Origin: Haloarcula halophila
Lineage (GTDB): Archaea; Halobacteriota; Halobacteria; Halobacteriales; Haloarculaceae
Assembly: GCF_029278565.1 (NCBI RefSeq)
Contig: NZ_CP119559.1
Location: forward strand, 2,790,001 to 2,854,000
Direction: 5' to 3'
Length of the DNA: 64,000 nucleotides
The notes below the pieces were generated by a model. The model was not told where the DNA came from. It ran no database searches and saw nothing but the letters and a program-made list of their open reading frames with translations. Of this stretch, positions 42,927-49,936 are shown in pieces. Numbering within the stretch: the stretch's first letter is position 1; every line of letters begins with the position of its first letter. The position numbers were made by a program, and so were the translations under genes.

Positions 42927-42992
42927 GTGTGACTTTCGACGGCTGAAATCAGCGGCAAACGCTTAACTGTCTGGTTCAAATACCGGTACGTA

Positions 42993-43856
42993 ATGGCCAG
43001 TGAGTCGACGGAGGACGTGAGTATCACCGTCGAGCTTTCGGGGGAACTCGACGAGTGGCTCGACGACCGGGCTGCCCGGCTCGGAGTCTCCCGAGACGAA
43101 GTGGTCCGCCAGCTCCTGTCGTCGTATCGGGCCGCCGACGACCTGGGTGACGACATCGCGTTGTCCCCGGCCGGCGACGGCGACGACGTGGTTCGAGAAG
43201 AGATCACTGCCACCGTCGACGACCGCGTCAACGAACAGGCGGAACGGATCATCGGCGACCGACTACCGGACATCGCAGACGCGGTCGAGGGGCGGATCGA
43301 CGCCGATCTCTCCGAGGTCGAGTCGGAGTTCGACGAAAAGATCGACGACGTCCGTGATCGAGTTGTCCAGCTCAAACGCGAACTCGACCAGAAGGCACCG
43401 AAGACACACGATCATGAGGCATTCGAGGAGATCGACCAACTCGATCGTGAACTGGAGCTGCTGACCGACGACCTGGCGTCGTTTCGCGACGAGGTCGACG
43501 CGTCGTTCGCCGACCAGAACGAGGAGATAGCGGACCTCGCCGACCGCCTCGACGACGTGGAAGACAAGCTCAAGCGGGTCGCCTGGGTTGTCACCGATCT
43601 CCGAGAGGAACAGGGCGGCCAGGGCACCCACAAGCGGGCGGTCGACCGGATCAAACGCGCCGCTGCCCAGGAAGGGATCTCGACGGCCAGTTGTGAGAGC
43701 TGTGACGAACAGGTCGACATCGCGTTGCTGACCGACCCCCAGTGTCCTCACTGTGAGACGACCGTCACCGACGTTCGCCCCGACGGCGGCTTCCTCCGGA
43801 AGAAGGCACGATTGGTGACTGCGTCGCAACTCGAAGCGGGCGAGACGAATGAGTGA
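42993..43856 (+). CDS. Ribbon-helix-helix / coiled-coil / zinc-ribbon protein
   Basis: 287 acidic residues. Domains in order: a ribbon-helix-helix DNA-binding motif (about 9-48, SITVELSGELDEWLDDRAAR then LGVSRDEVVRQLL), a long coiled coil (about 70-205), and a C-terminal zinc ribbon CESC...CPHC (about 232-253). The arrangement suggests a dimeric or tetrameric chromatin or regulatory factor. It overlaps the next acidic protein by eight bases, so the two are coupled; both lie just upstream of tfs. Confidence 0.75.
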   Translation: MASESTEDVSITVELSGELDEWLDDRAARLGVSRDEVVRQLLSSYRAADDLGDDIALSPAGDGDDVVREEITATVDDRVNEQAERIIGDRLPDIADAVEGRIDADLSEVESEFDEKIDDVRDRVVQLKRELDQKAPKTHDHEAFEEIDQLDRELELLTDDLASFRDEVDASFADQNEEIADLADRLDDVEDKLKRVAWVVTDLREEQGGQGTHKRAVDRIKRAAAQEGISTASCESCDEQVDIALLTDPQCPHCETTVTDVRPDGGFLRKKARLVTASQLEAGETNE

Positions 43857-44541
43857 CGACGACCCGGAGGACCCGTTTGCGGACCTCGACACCGACGACC
43901 GGGAGGGGGACCCGTTCGAACGGCTCACTGGGGACGACGAGGAGTCGACCGACGATACGGCGCCGGAAGTTACCGATGTCTTCGAAGACACCCCTCCGGC
44001 CCCCAACGACGACGGCGACGACCACTTCGAGCAGGGATGGTCCGACGAGGCGGACGGGGACGACGTCTTCGAGCGAACGGGTACCGGTGAGGCCACAGAC
44101 GACGGTGCCACCCGGAGCCACTCGGACCCACAGGGGGCACAACCGACCGGTCCCACAGTCGACGACGGGCCGGCCCCGGGGTCGGCCGACGACCCCTTCG
44201 ACGGGATGGACGACCGAGAAGGCGACCCCTTCGAGGGGGGCGAGAGTGCCTTCGAACGTGTCGACGTCGGCAGTATCGACGCCGACTCGGTCTGGGAGGA
44301 GATCACCGCCGAGGACGACGATGGGCCGGCAGGCGAGTCAGTCACGGAGGTGCCGGACGTGGGCTACGCCGAGGTGTCCAAACACCGGTACTGCGAGCAG
44401 TGTGAGTTCTTCTCCGGGCCGCCGGAGGTGAACTGCTCTCACGACGAGGCACGGATTCTGGAGTTCGTCGACATGGAGACGGTCCGGCTGGCGGACTGTC
44501 CGATCGTCGCCGAGCAACGGGCTCTGGAGAACGAGGAGTAA
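43849..44541 (+). CDS. Very acidic protein with C-terminal cysteine motif
   Basis: 230 residues. The first 165 are dominated by Asp, Glu, Gly, Thr and Pro with repeated DPF/DxFE units (EDPFADLD, GDPFERLT, DPFDGMD, GDPFEGGE), probably disordered. The last 60 residues are compact and carry four Cys (RYCEQCEFFSGPPEVNCSHD and LADCPIVAEQ), a likely metal site. The short DPF repeats could be docking motifs. It is coupled to the upstream RHH protein and 32 bp before tfs. Confidence 0.75.
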   Translation: MSDDDPEDPFADLDTDDREGDPFERLTGDDEESTDDTAPEVTDVFEDTPPAPNDDGDDHFEQGWSDEADGDDVFERTGTGEATDDGATRSHSDPQGAQPTGPTVDDGPAPGSADDPFDGMDDREGDPFEGGESAFERVDVGSIDADSVWEEITAEDDDGPAGESVTEVPDVGYAEVSKHRYCEQCEFFSGPPEVNCSHDEARILEFVDMETVRLADCPIVAEQRALENEE

Positions 44542-44573
44542 CGGTTTTCCTCGCGGACCGACGACCGGTACAC

Positions 44574-44897
44574 ATGCAGTTCTGCGACGACTGCGGCTCG
44601 ATGATGCACGCCGACGGCGACGAGATGGTCTGTCAGTCCTGTGGCACACGGGCGGCGAAAGACGCGGACCGCGCCGCCGAGTTCGTCACGACGGACGAAC
44701 AGAGCGACGACGACGTCATCGAGACCGAGGAGGGCGCGAACTTCGAGGGGAAACCGACGGCCAACGACGTCACCTGCGACGAGTGTGGCCACGGGAAGGC
44801 CTGGTATACGATCAAACAGACCGGCTCGGCCGACGAACCGCCGACGAGGTTCTTCAAATGTCAGGACTGTGGCCACCGCTGGCGAGAATATAACTGA
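44574..44897 (+). CDS. tfs: Transcription factor S (TFIIS/RPB9-like), 3' end rebuilt by an insertion
   Basis: 107 residues. The N-terminal zinc ribbon uses Cys4/Cys7/Cys21/Cys24 and the C-terminal ribbon CDEC...CQDC contains the acidic Asp-Glu pair (GSADEPPT) that stimulates RNA polymerase to cleave backtracked transcripts. Full family length. The last codons CGA GAA TAT AAC TGA are AT-rich compared with the rest of the gene, and a second copy of the end with codons CGG GAG TAC AAT TAA lies at 46779-46814. The protein is unchanged; the present tail probably came from the inserted element. Confidence 0.95.
   Translation: MQFCDDCGSMMHADGDEMVCQSCGTRAAKDADRAAEFVTTDEQSDDDVIETEEGANFEGKPTANDVTCDECGHGKAWYTIKQTGSADEPPTRFFKCQDCGHRWREYN
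44862..44884 (+). repeat. Left attachment-like repeat (attL) inside tfs
   Basis: 23 bp, identical to 46779-46801, encoding the QDCGHRW part of TFS. The bases that follow are synonymous with those following the right copy, not identical. This marks the crossover core of a site-specific integration into the 3' end of tfs. Confidence 0.75.
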
Positions 44898-45107
44898 AGG
44901 TGGCTATAGAAGGCCCAAAACTTCCGTTAGGGGCAGAATAGGCTTTTTCGGGTGGGCATTAGTTCTTGCAATGATTACATCGTAGAGGGTGTCATAGAAG
45001 TCTTCCCACACCTACACAGGAATCGCTCAGTACTGGTGATCCACATGCCGACGCCTATCACCGATCTACCCACACTCCGTCAGAAACTGCGTGTGAGATA
45101 CAGAGGG
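44898..45107. other. Low-GC non-coding left end of the inserted element
   Basis: About 210 bp with no convincing gene. A rightward frame of 63 residues (44952-45143) lacks halophilic composition. The segment has markedly more A and T than its surroundings and may contain degraded element sequence. Confidence 0.4.
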
Positions 45108-45356
45108 TTATCGGTCGTTCTGTTTCCCTTCACGATAGCCTAATACTCCTGACTCAGCCGTTGTTTTCAGGATTCGGTATATTCCAACGAGAACCCTGAC
45201 CATGAGAATCCCACCACCAACCCAGATGAGAACCCGTGAGAGTTCAATCCCTCCGAGGAGGAGGGTCTCGGGAGTAATTACCCCGAGAAGGAAGAGAGCC
45301 AAACCAATCCAGAAGGCTTCGTTCCGCTGGGAGAGTTCTGTGAGGGTATCCGCCAT
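45108..45356 (-). CDS. Small two-helix membrane protein in the inserted element
   Basis: 82 residues with two hydrophobic helices (FWIGLALFLLGVITPETLLLGG and VLIWVGGGILMVRVLVGIYRIL) and a basic tail (GYREGKQNDR). The frame extends to a TTG at 45395, but a TATA-like GTTTAATTCC on the minus strand is about 28 nt before the ATG at 45356. Its codons are less GC-rich than those of chromosomal neighbours. No family recognised; small membrane proteins are common cargo of haloarchaeal plasmids and viruses. Confidence 0.6.
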   Translation of the reverse strand: MADTLTELSQRNEAFWIGLALFLLGVITPETLLLGGIELSRVLIWVGGGILMVRVLVGIYRILKTTAESGVLGYREGKQNDR

Positions 45357-45492
45357 ATCGTTAAGTAAGTTGTTGTGGGAATTAAACTTCGCCAATGACC
45401 GACTCGCGCCCTGTATCTTGCACGACTATTGGGACACCTCTCTGAGCTGGTAGAATCCTCGGAAATCAATGCGCAAGCGCGTTCTATCCCGT

Positions 45493-46623
45493 TCAGTTGT
45501 CGGGGGGCGGCATCTCTGGACCAGGCTTAAGCCCACTGTCGAGAAGTCGTGTTGCCGTTCGTGAGGAGGGAGGTGATATCCTTTCGGGAACCACGTCTGG
45601 TTCTGTCGGCATATCGACACTATCCGGGGTAGGGTCGATCTGCCAACCGTAGTAGTGACGGAAGTAGGCAGCGACGTCAGCCCCGTAGCGTCCTTCATCG
45701 CCGCGGACTGCGTCAATTCCGTCTTCGAACGTGAACCTCGAGTCCGCCAAGTAGACGTAGCCGTCCACCTGGCCCGTACCCCCATCACCGTAGCAGAACA
45801 CGACCCAGTCGACATCGCCATCGTAGCTGCCGGGACCGAAGCCGAGCCGAGGACCCTCGTCGTTGACTGCAACGCCGGTGAGCGGAACGCGAACTCTGAC
45901 TCGGCCTGGCTCATCCTCGGAGGGCTGTTCGCGAACGAGGTCAGTTGCGCCGTCGGTCACCCAGGGTCGGTCGACGAGGTCACCACGGTCCACGAGGACA
46001 AGTCCCTCCTCACGGAAGTTGACGCGGAGCCAGTCGACGAAGTCGTCTCCAATACTGTAGCCTTCGGCGAACGCATGCGGGTTATCGAGCCGTCCCTCGA
46101 CGATGAGCCAGTCGTTTGCGTCCTCGATAGTGAACGGACCAGTCGGCGGATCGTCTGTGAGTGTCTTATCCGGCACGATCTCGGGGCGTGCGATGTCGAT
46201 CGAGGGGTGGTAGTACGGTGAGGTCCGGTACGGTCCGGCACTCTCGACGCTGACGCCGTGATACCGCTCCAGATAGGCCTCGGTATCGGCACCGCTGTGG
46301 GTCCGTGCCCCCTCGAACTCATCGATACACGTCCCGCCTTCGTACACCTTGGCGTGGACGCCAATGGCCTCGTCCAGCGTCCACGAGAGGATCGCCCACT
46401 CTAGCGGCCCGAGATCCCCCTGTTCAATCGCGTCGTCGATTGCACCGCGGTGTGGCGTCCGTCCACTGAACTCGTACCGTAGTCGACCCTCAACAGGGTC
46501 GCGCGGCGCAGTTTCTTCGTAGTTGTTCGACCACTCCTCGGTATCGACCAACGTACTGATCCTCTCGTGGAACGCGTCGGGTTCGCGTGTCTGGACGACG
46601 AGGGCGGTGTACGTTCGCGGCAC
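45493..46623 (-). CDS. Unrecognised 376-residue protein in the inserted element
   Basis: An acidic, soluble protein. Visible features: an early segment YTALVVQTREPDAFHERIST, a repeated-looking DxxxY/YY theme (ERYHGVSVESAGPYRTSPYY; YFRHYYGWQIDP), and a C-terminal Pro-rich tail. No integrase, replication, nuclease or transposase motif is visible and no membrane segment is present. A TATA box (TTTTTTATT, minus strand, about 46645-46653) is 26 nt from the GTG at 46623, which is preferred over the ATG at 46635. Function unknown. Confidence 0.65.
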   Translation of the reverse strand: MPRTYTALVVQTREPDAFHERISTLVDTEEWSNNYEETAPRDPVEGRLRYEFSGRTPHRGAIDDAIEQGDLGPLEWAILSWTLDEAIGVHAKVYEGGTCIDEFEGARTHSGADTEAYLERYHGVSVESAGPYRTSPYYHPSIDIARPEIVPDKTLTDDPPTGPFTIEDANDWLIVEGRLDNPHAFAEGYSIGDDFVDWLRVNFREEGLVLVDRGDLVDRPWVTDGATDLVREQPSEDEPGRVRVRVPLTGVAVNDEGPRLGFGPGSYDGDVDWVVFCYGDGGTGQVDGYVYLADSRFTFEDGIDAVRGDEGRYGADVAAYFRHYYGWQIDPTPDSVDMPTEPDVVPERISPPSSRTATRLLDSGLKPGPEMPPPDN

Positions 46624-46644
46624 GTCTCGGCACATGTGGACCTG

Positions 46645-46653
46645 AATAAAAAA
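46645..46653 (-). promoter_or_regulatory. TATA box for the element's large gene
   Basis: TTTTTTATT on the minus strand, centred about 26 nt before the GTG at 46623. Confidence 0.45.
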
Positions 46654-46771
46654 CCTGTCTCGCTTCGCCAGCAGCTCTCGACTGACTGATAGAGTCCCAC
46701 CGATCGGTACGAACAGCCCGAATCTCCTCGATAGGCAACCTAAACAATCTGCTTACGCCAGCAAGCTGTTT

Positions 46772-46814
46772 CATCTGCCAGGACTGTGGCCACCGCTGGC
46801 GGGAGTACAATTAA
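46772..46814 (+). pseudogene. Displaced 3' end of tfs
   Basis: Fourteen codons, Phe-Ile-Cys-Gln-Asp-Cys-Gly-His-Arg-Trp-Arg-Glu-Tyr-Asn, and TAA, with no start codon or upstream coding sequence. The part right of the core is best read as the host's original gene end, left behind when the element inserted. Confidence 0.7.
46779..46801 (+). repeat. Right attachment-like repeat (attR)
   Basis: Exact copy of 44862-44884. In frame it continues to 46814 as the displaced original end of tfs: codons for Phe-Ile-Cys, then the shared core, then CGG GAG TAC AAT TAA. Confidence 0.75.
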
Positions 46815-46838
46815 CCCGCTGCCCGACGCCGTCTCCGT

Positions 46839-47384
46839 ATGACACTGGAAGAACGGACCCGGGAGGCGGTCCGGACGGAACTACAGCGACTCCTCGACCG
46901 GTACGGTGAGGTCGAAGTTGACCGCCAGACCGTAACCAACGAACCCGACCTGTTCGAGGCGGGACGAGACCTCGCCCAGGAGGGGTGGCTGGGCGACGCG
47001 GGGACCTGGGTCACTGACGATTCGGGACGTGTCCTGCTCATTCGACACGAGGGCGAGCCCGACACCTGGGGGACACCCGGTGGCGGTCACGAACCGGGGA
47101 CCGACGACGGTCTCGACGGGACGGCCCTGCGGACGCTGACCGAACAGACCGGCGTTGAGGCCGACCTGGACTCGCTGTACTACGTCCGCTGGCAGACGGT
47201 CGTCAACGAGGCCGACGCCGACGACCGGCTCCACATGCTCAGCGTGGTGTTCGAGGGAACGGCTGTCTCGACCGACATCGTCGAGGGCGAGGCCGACCAC
47301 GGCGTGCTGGCGGCGACGTGGTTCCAGAACCTCCCCGAACGTCTCCACGAGATTCCACAACGGAAGTCCGAGGAAGCCGAGTGA
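46839..47384 (+). CDS. Nudix-fold protein with incomplete Nudix box
   Basis: 181 residues. An N-terminal helical region (1-50) precedes the Nudix fold (GTWVTDDSGRVLLIRHEGEPDTWGTPGGGHEPG). The Nudix box should read GX5EX7REUXEEXGU; here the part corresponding to REUXEE is RTLTEQTG, so the first catalytic Glu is Thr and the last is Gln. Hydrolysis of nucleoside diphosphate derivatives is therefore doubtful. Before the insertion it would have lain about 25 bp downstream of tfs, probably in the same transcript. Confidence 0.82.
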   Translation: MTLEERTREAVRTELQRLLDRYGEVEVDRQTVTNEPDLFEAGRDLAQEGWLGDAGTWVTDDSGRVLLIRHEGEPDTWGTPGGGHEPGTDDGLDGTALRTLTEQTGVEADLDSLYYVRWQTVVNEADADDRLHMLSVVFEGTAVSTDIVEGEADHGVLAATWFQNLPERLHEIPQRKSEEAE

Positions 47385-47447
47385 GTCGGTCAAAACCCGC
47401 TCGAAGCCTACTGAAGACACTTACACCGACGGGTGGAAGCGTCCCGT

Positions 47448-48323
47448 ATGCGCCGCCGCCACTTCCTCGGGCTCTGTGGCTCGCTGGTCGCCGGGACCGC
47501 CGGCTGTCTCCAGGGGACCGACGGACCCGCCGACCCGCCGGAGCGTCGGACGGATCGCTCGTCGACGCCACCGACGACGGCATCCGGAACGGACCCTTCG
47601 GCTGTCGAGATCACGAGCGCAGCCGTCCAGCCGGGCGTCGTCGGCCCGAACACGCCGGATTCGATCGGCGTCTTCGACGAGTTCGGGCAGTACCTCGTCG
47701 TCCAGGTCGCGCGAGCGGGTCCTGCGTACGACGCCTTCGACTTTCGGTTCGACGGCCAGCTGTTCCCGTCGACCACGCTCCAGAGCGGGCTCTACCGGGA
47801 CGACGAGTGGGGAGTCAGGTACAGTGACGGCAGCGGGCCGGTGCTGTTCGGGTTGCCGGAGACCGGCGACGCCAGCGACGCGCGGCTACAGTTCGGCGAC
47901 CGAACGTGGGAACCGCCACAGCCGGTGCGCGACCGACTCGAAGCACCGCTACCGACGTTCGACGTGACGATGCGCGGCCCCGACCGGGTCGGGCCGGACA
48001 GGGACCCGGTACTGCTGGTGACGGTGACGAACGAGAGCGACCGCTCGGGCTGGTATACGCTCGCGCTCAACCGTTCCGGGCCGCTGATTGCGTCGGCACC
48101 GATCCGACGTATCGCCGGGACGCTCGAACCGGGCGAGGAGCGGACGATCAGCCACGACGCCCGGAGTCCGTTCTCGCCGGATGCCGATCCGAGTGCGGTG
48201 ACCTACCGGCTCGACGTCCCCGGCGAGGACCGGGGACGCTCACACACGATCGAGCCGACAGAACGGACGAAGACGCCGGGCTGGACCGACGAGGGGACCG
48301 CGACCGCGAGCGGTACGGAGTGA
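47448..48323 (+). CDS. Tat-dependent lipoprotein, unassigned
   Basis: 291 residues. The N-terminus MRRRHFLGLCGSLVAGTAGC is a twin-arginine signal with lipobox, giving lipidation at Cys20; a Thr/Ser/Pro-rich linker follows. The mature part looks like two beta domains (about 55-165 and 170-265, the second with FDVTMRGPDRVGPDRDPVLL). Exposed on the outer face of the membrane. The ATG at 47448, not the in-frame ATG at 47433, starts the signal; a CTTACACC element is about 28 nt upstream. Function unknown. Confidence 0.75.
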   Translation: MRRRHFLGLCGSLVAGTAGCLQGTDGPADPPERRTDRSSTPPTTASGTDPSAVEITSAAVQPGVVGPNTPDSIGVFDEFGQYLVVQVARAGPAYDAFDFRFDGQLFPSTTLQSGLYRDDEWGVRYSDGSGPVLFGLPETGDASDARLQFGDRTWEPPQPVRDRLEAPLPTFDVTMRGPDRVGPDRDPVLLVTVTNESDRSGWYTLALNRSGPLIASAPIRRIAGTLEPGEERTISHDARSPFSPDADPSAVTYRLDVPGEDRGRSHTIEPTERTKTPGWTDEGTATASGTE

Positions 48324-48328
48324 CCGAT

Positions 48329-48874
48329 TCACTCGGAGACGGCCGCGGCGTCCTTGCGGACGAGTTCGTCGTGTTTACGGTCGACCCAGAGGGCGATGGG
48401 CCAGTTGTCGGGATCGTACGGGGCAGCGCCTTCGAGCAGTTCCATCCGGCCGACCGGCTCGGGCGGCATCGTCACGAGGCCCTCGTGTCGCTCGTCACCG
48501 ATCGCCTCGATCGTGTGACGGGCGCCGCCCGGGAGGTAGACGAACTCGCGCGGTTGTACTTCGATGACCTGCTCAGTGCCGTCTTCCTGTGCTAGCGTGT
48601 AACGGGCTCTCCCGGCCAGACACAGGCAGACTTCGTCGAAGCTCGGGGTGTGGGTGTGCCAGTCGATCGTCGCGCCGGGACCCATCTCGAAGTACAGCTG
48701 TTTGAACTCGTTCGTGACACAGACGGGGTACGTCCGGATGTCCTCGCCGCCCTGCTGGACACAACTCGCGTCGTCGAGGGACACCTTGTACATCGTCTGG
48801 TCGGGGAGGTGGGTGTAATCGAGGGATCGCGGGGTCAGATCGGAACGGCTGTTCGAATCACTTTCGTCGCTCAT
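48329..48874 (-). CDS. Cupin-domain protein
   Basis: 181 residues with a single cupin barrel. Motif 1, WHTHTPSFDEVCLCLAGRARY, gives metal ligands His, His and Glu; motif 2, PGGARHTIEAIGDE, gives the last His. Ligand and reaction are unknown; single-domain cupins include isomerases, dioxygenases and binding proteins. It converges with the lipoprotein gene (six bases between the ends). Confidence 0.85.
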   Translation of the reverse strand: MSDESDSNSRSDLTPRSLDYTHLPDQTMYKVSLDDASCVQQGGEDIRTYPVCVTNEFKQLYFEMGPGATIDWHTHTPSFDEVCLCLAGRARYTLAQEDGTEQVIEVQPREFVYLPGGARHTIEAIGDERHEGLVTMPPEPVGRMELLEGAAPYDPDNWPIALWVDRKHDELVRKDAAAVSE

Positions 48875-48924
48875 ACCGGAACAGCACCGACAACCGAGAC
48901 GAGAGTAAAAAACGCTCCCCCGAT

Positions 48925-49797
48925 TCAGACCGGCAACGCGAGCCAGGCGACGACGACAACGCCTGCGCCGACGACGGTGGAGCCGACGGCGTGGGTCCGC
49001 AACTCGTCGAGCAGGTCGTGGGAGTGTTCGTGCAGCGAACAGACCTCGTCGATCTCGCTGCCGGCCTCGCAGTTGGGCAGGAAGTCCATCGCGACGTGGA
49101 GGAAGATGCCCGCGGCGAACCCGAAGACGACGGCGTTGAGCGCCGGTGCCTGCGGGACGGCGAGCAGCGCCGACGGGATCGCCGTCAGACCGACGCCGGC
49201 TGCTGGCAACAGGAGTGCGGTCGCGGACTTCCCGTTCCGACTCAGCCGTCGAGCGGCCGCGTAGCCCGCGGGACCCTTGTGTGAGACGATCGCCAGTCCG
49301 AGCAGGAGGCCCAGCGTCGGCATCGAGCCGTAGACCAACCCGATGATGAGCCCGGCCGAGAGCGCGTGGGCGGCGATGGCCGCCGTCGTCGTGTCGAAAC
49401 TCGTCTCGACGTGGGTGAGTCGATGGCCGATCGTGTGGCTCCCGTAGCCGACGACAAGCCCCAGCGCGATGCCGATGCCGCCGATGCGGGGTGAACCGGC
49501 CTGCCCGCCCAGTCCCATCGCCTGGGGGACCAGAAACATCGCTGCCGAGGTGACCATCGCCCCGCTGGCGAGTCCGTACCCCCAGACGAGCCGATGCGGG
49601 TTGGTCCGTTCAGCCCGCACGCTCAGCCACGCACCCGCGACCATCGCCGCGAACGCGACCCACGAGATGACGAGTACTTTGACGAGCCCGCCAGTGACGG
49701 CCAGTGCCGAGAGCGCGATCAGCACGACGACGCTGGCGACACCGACGAGAGACGGGCGATCGGGGTTATTAAAAACTCTAACTTCGTTAATAGCCAT
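48925..49797 (-). CDS. ZIP-family metal transporter
   Basis: 290 residues with about eight helices. The metal site of ZIP carriers is visible as AIAAHALSAGLIIGL in helix IV and IVSHKGPAG in helix V. The cytosolic tail CSLHEHSHDLLDELRTHAVG adds His. Imports Zn2+, Mn2+ or Fe2+; specificity cannot be told. The first 12 codons are unusually AT-rich, and two direct repeats lie between the TATA box and the start codon, suggesting metal-dependent repression. Confidence 0.88.
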   Translation of the reverse strand: MAINEVRVFNNPDRPSLVGVASVVVLIALSALAVTGGLVKVLVISWVAFAAMVAGAWLSVRAERTNPHRLVWGYGLASGAMVTSAAMFLVPQAMGLGGQAGSPRIGGIGIALGLVVGYGSHTIGHRLTHVETSFDTTTAAIAAHALSAGLIIGLVYGSMPTLGLLLGLAIVSHKGPAGYAAARRLSRNGKSATALLLPAAGVGLTAIPSALLAVPQAPALNAVVFGFAAGIFLHVAMDFLPNCEAGSEIDEVCSLHEHSHDLLDELRTHAVGSTVVGAGVVVVAWLALPV

Positions 49798-49824
49798 TAA
49801 CTACTAACAACGCATAGTTACTAA
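49798..49824 (-). promoter_or_regulatory. Repeated operator-like motif in the ZIP promoter
   Basis: On the minus strand TTAGTAACTA (49815-49824) and TTAGTAGTTA (49798-49807) occur 17 bp apart, immediately before the ATG at 49797; TAACTA and TAGTTA within them also form an inverted repeat. The TATA box (TTTATTAG, about 49821-49829) overlaps the first copy. A DtxR/MntR-type metal repressor is a reasonable candidate binder. Confidence 0.45.
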
Positions 49825-49902
49825 TAAATCCATCGGGTGATAGGACCGACAGCAGTGTCCGGGGGAGTGACGTGTATCACACACACAACGCTGTTTGGCA
49901 AC

Positions 49903-49912
49903 CGTTTTATGG
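49903..49912 (+). promoter_or_regulatory. TATA box of the bacterioruberin operon
   Basis: CGTTTTATGG lies 25-34 nt before the crtD ATG at 49937, giving a leaderless transcript for crtD-lyeJ-cruF. Confidence 0.5.
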
Positions 49913-49936
49913 TCGTTCCGCCCCGGTGTAGAGACA

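Larger units (their letters stand above)
44885..46801. mobile_element. Small integrated element (or remnant) at the 3' end of tfs, about 1.9 kb
   Basis: Bounded by 23-bp direct repeats (44862-44884 and 46779-46801) taken from the end of tfs. The left junction encodes Arg-Glu-Tyr-Asn-stop with different codons from the right one, so the element supplied a substitute tail that keeps tfs intact. The first about 550 bp are clearly less GC-rich than the surroundings. It carries a small membrane protein and an unrecognised 376-residue protein, both leftward. I see no integrase, so it is a decayed element, or a satellite mobilised in trans. Confidence 0.7.

Noticed and set aside
44952-45143. 63-residue plus-strand frame at the left end of the inserted element
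   Set aside because: Considered as a transposase remnant, but it has no recognisable transposase motif and a non-halophilic composition; left as unexplained low-GC sequence.
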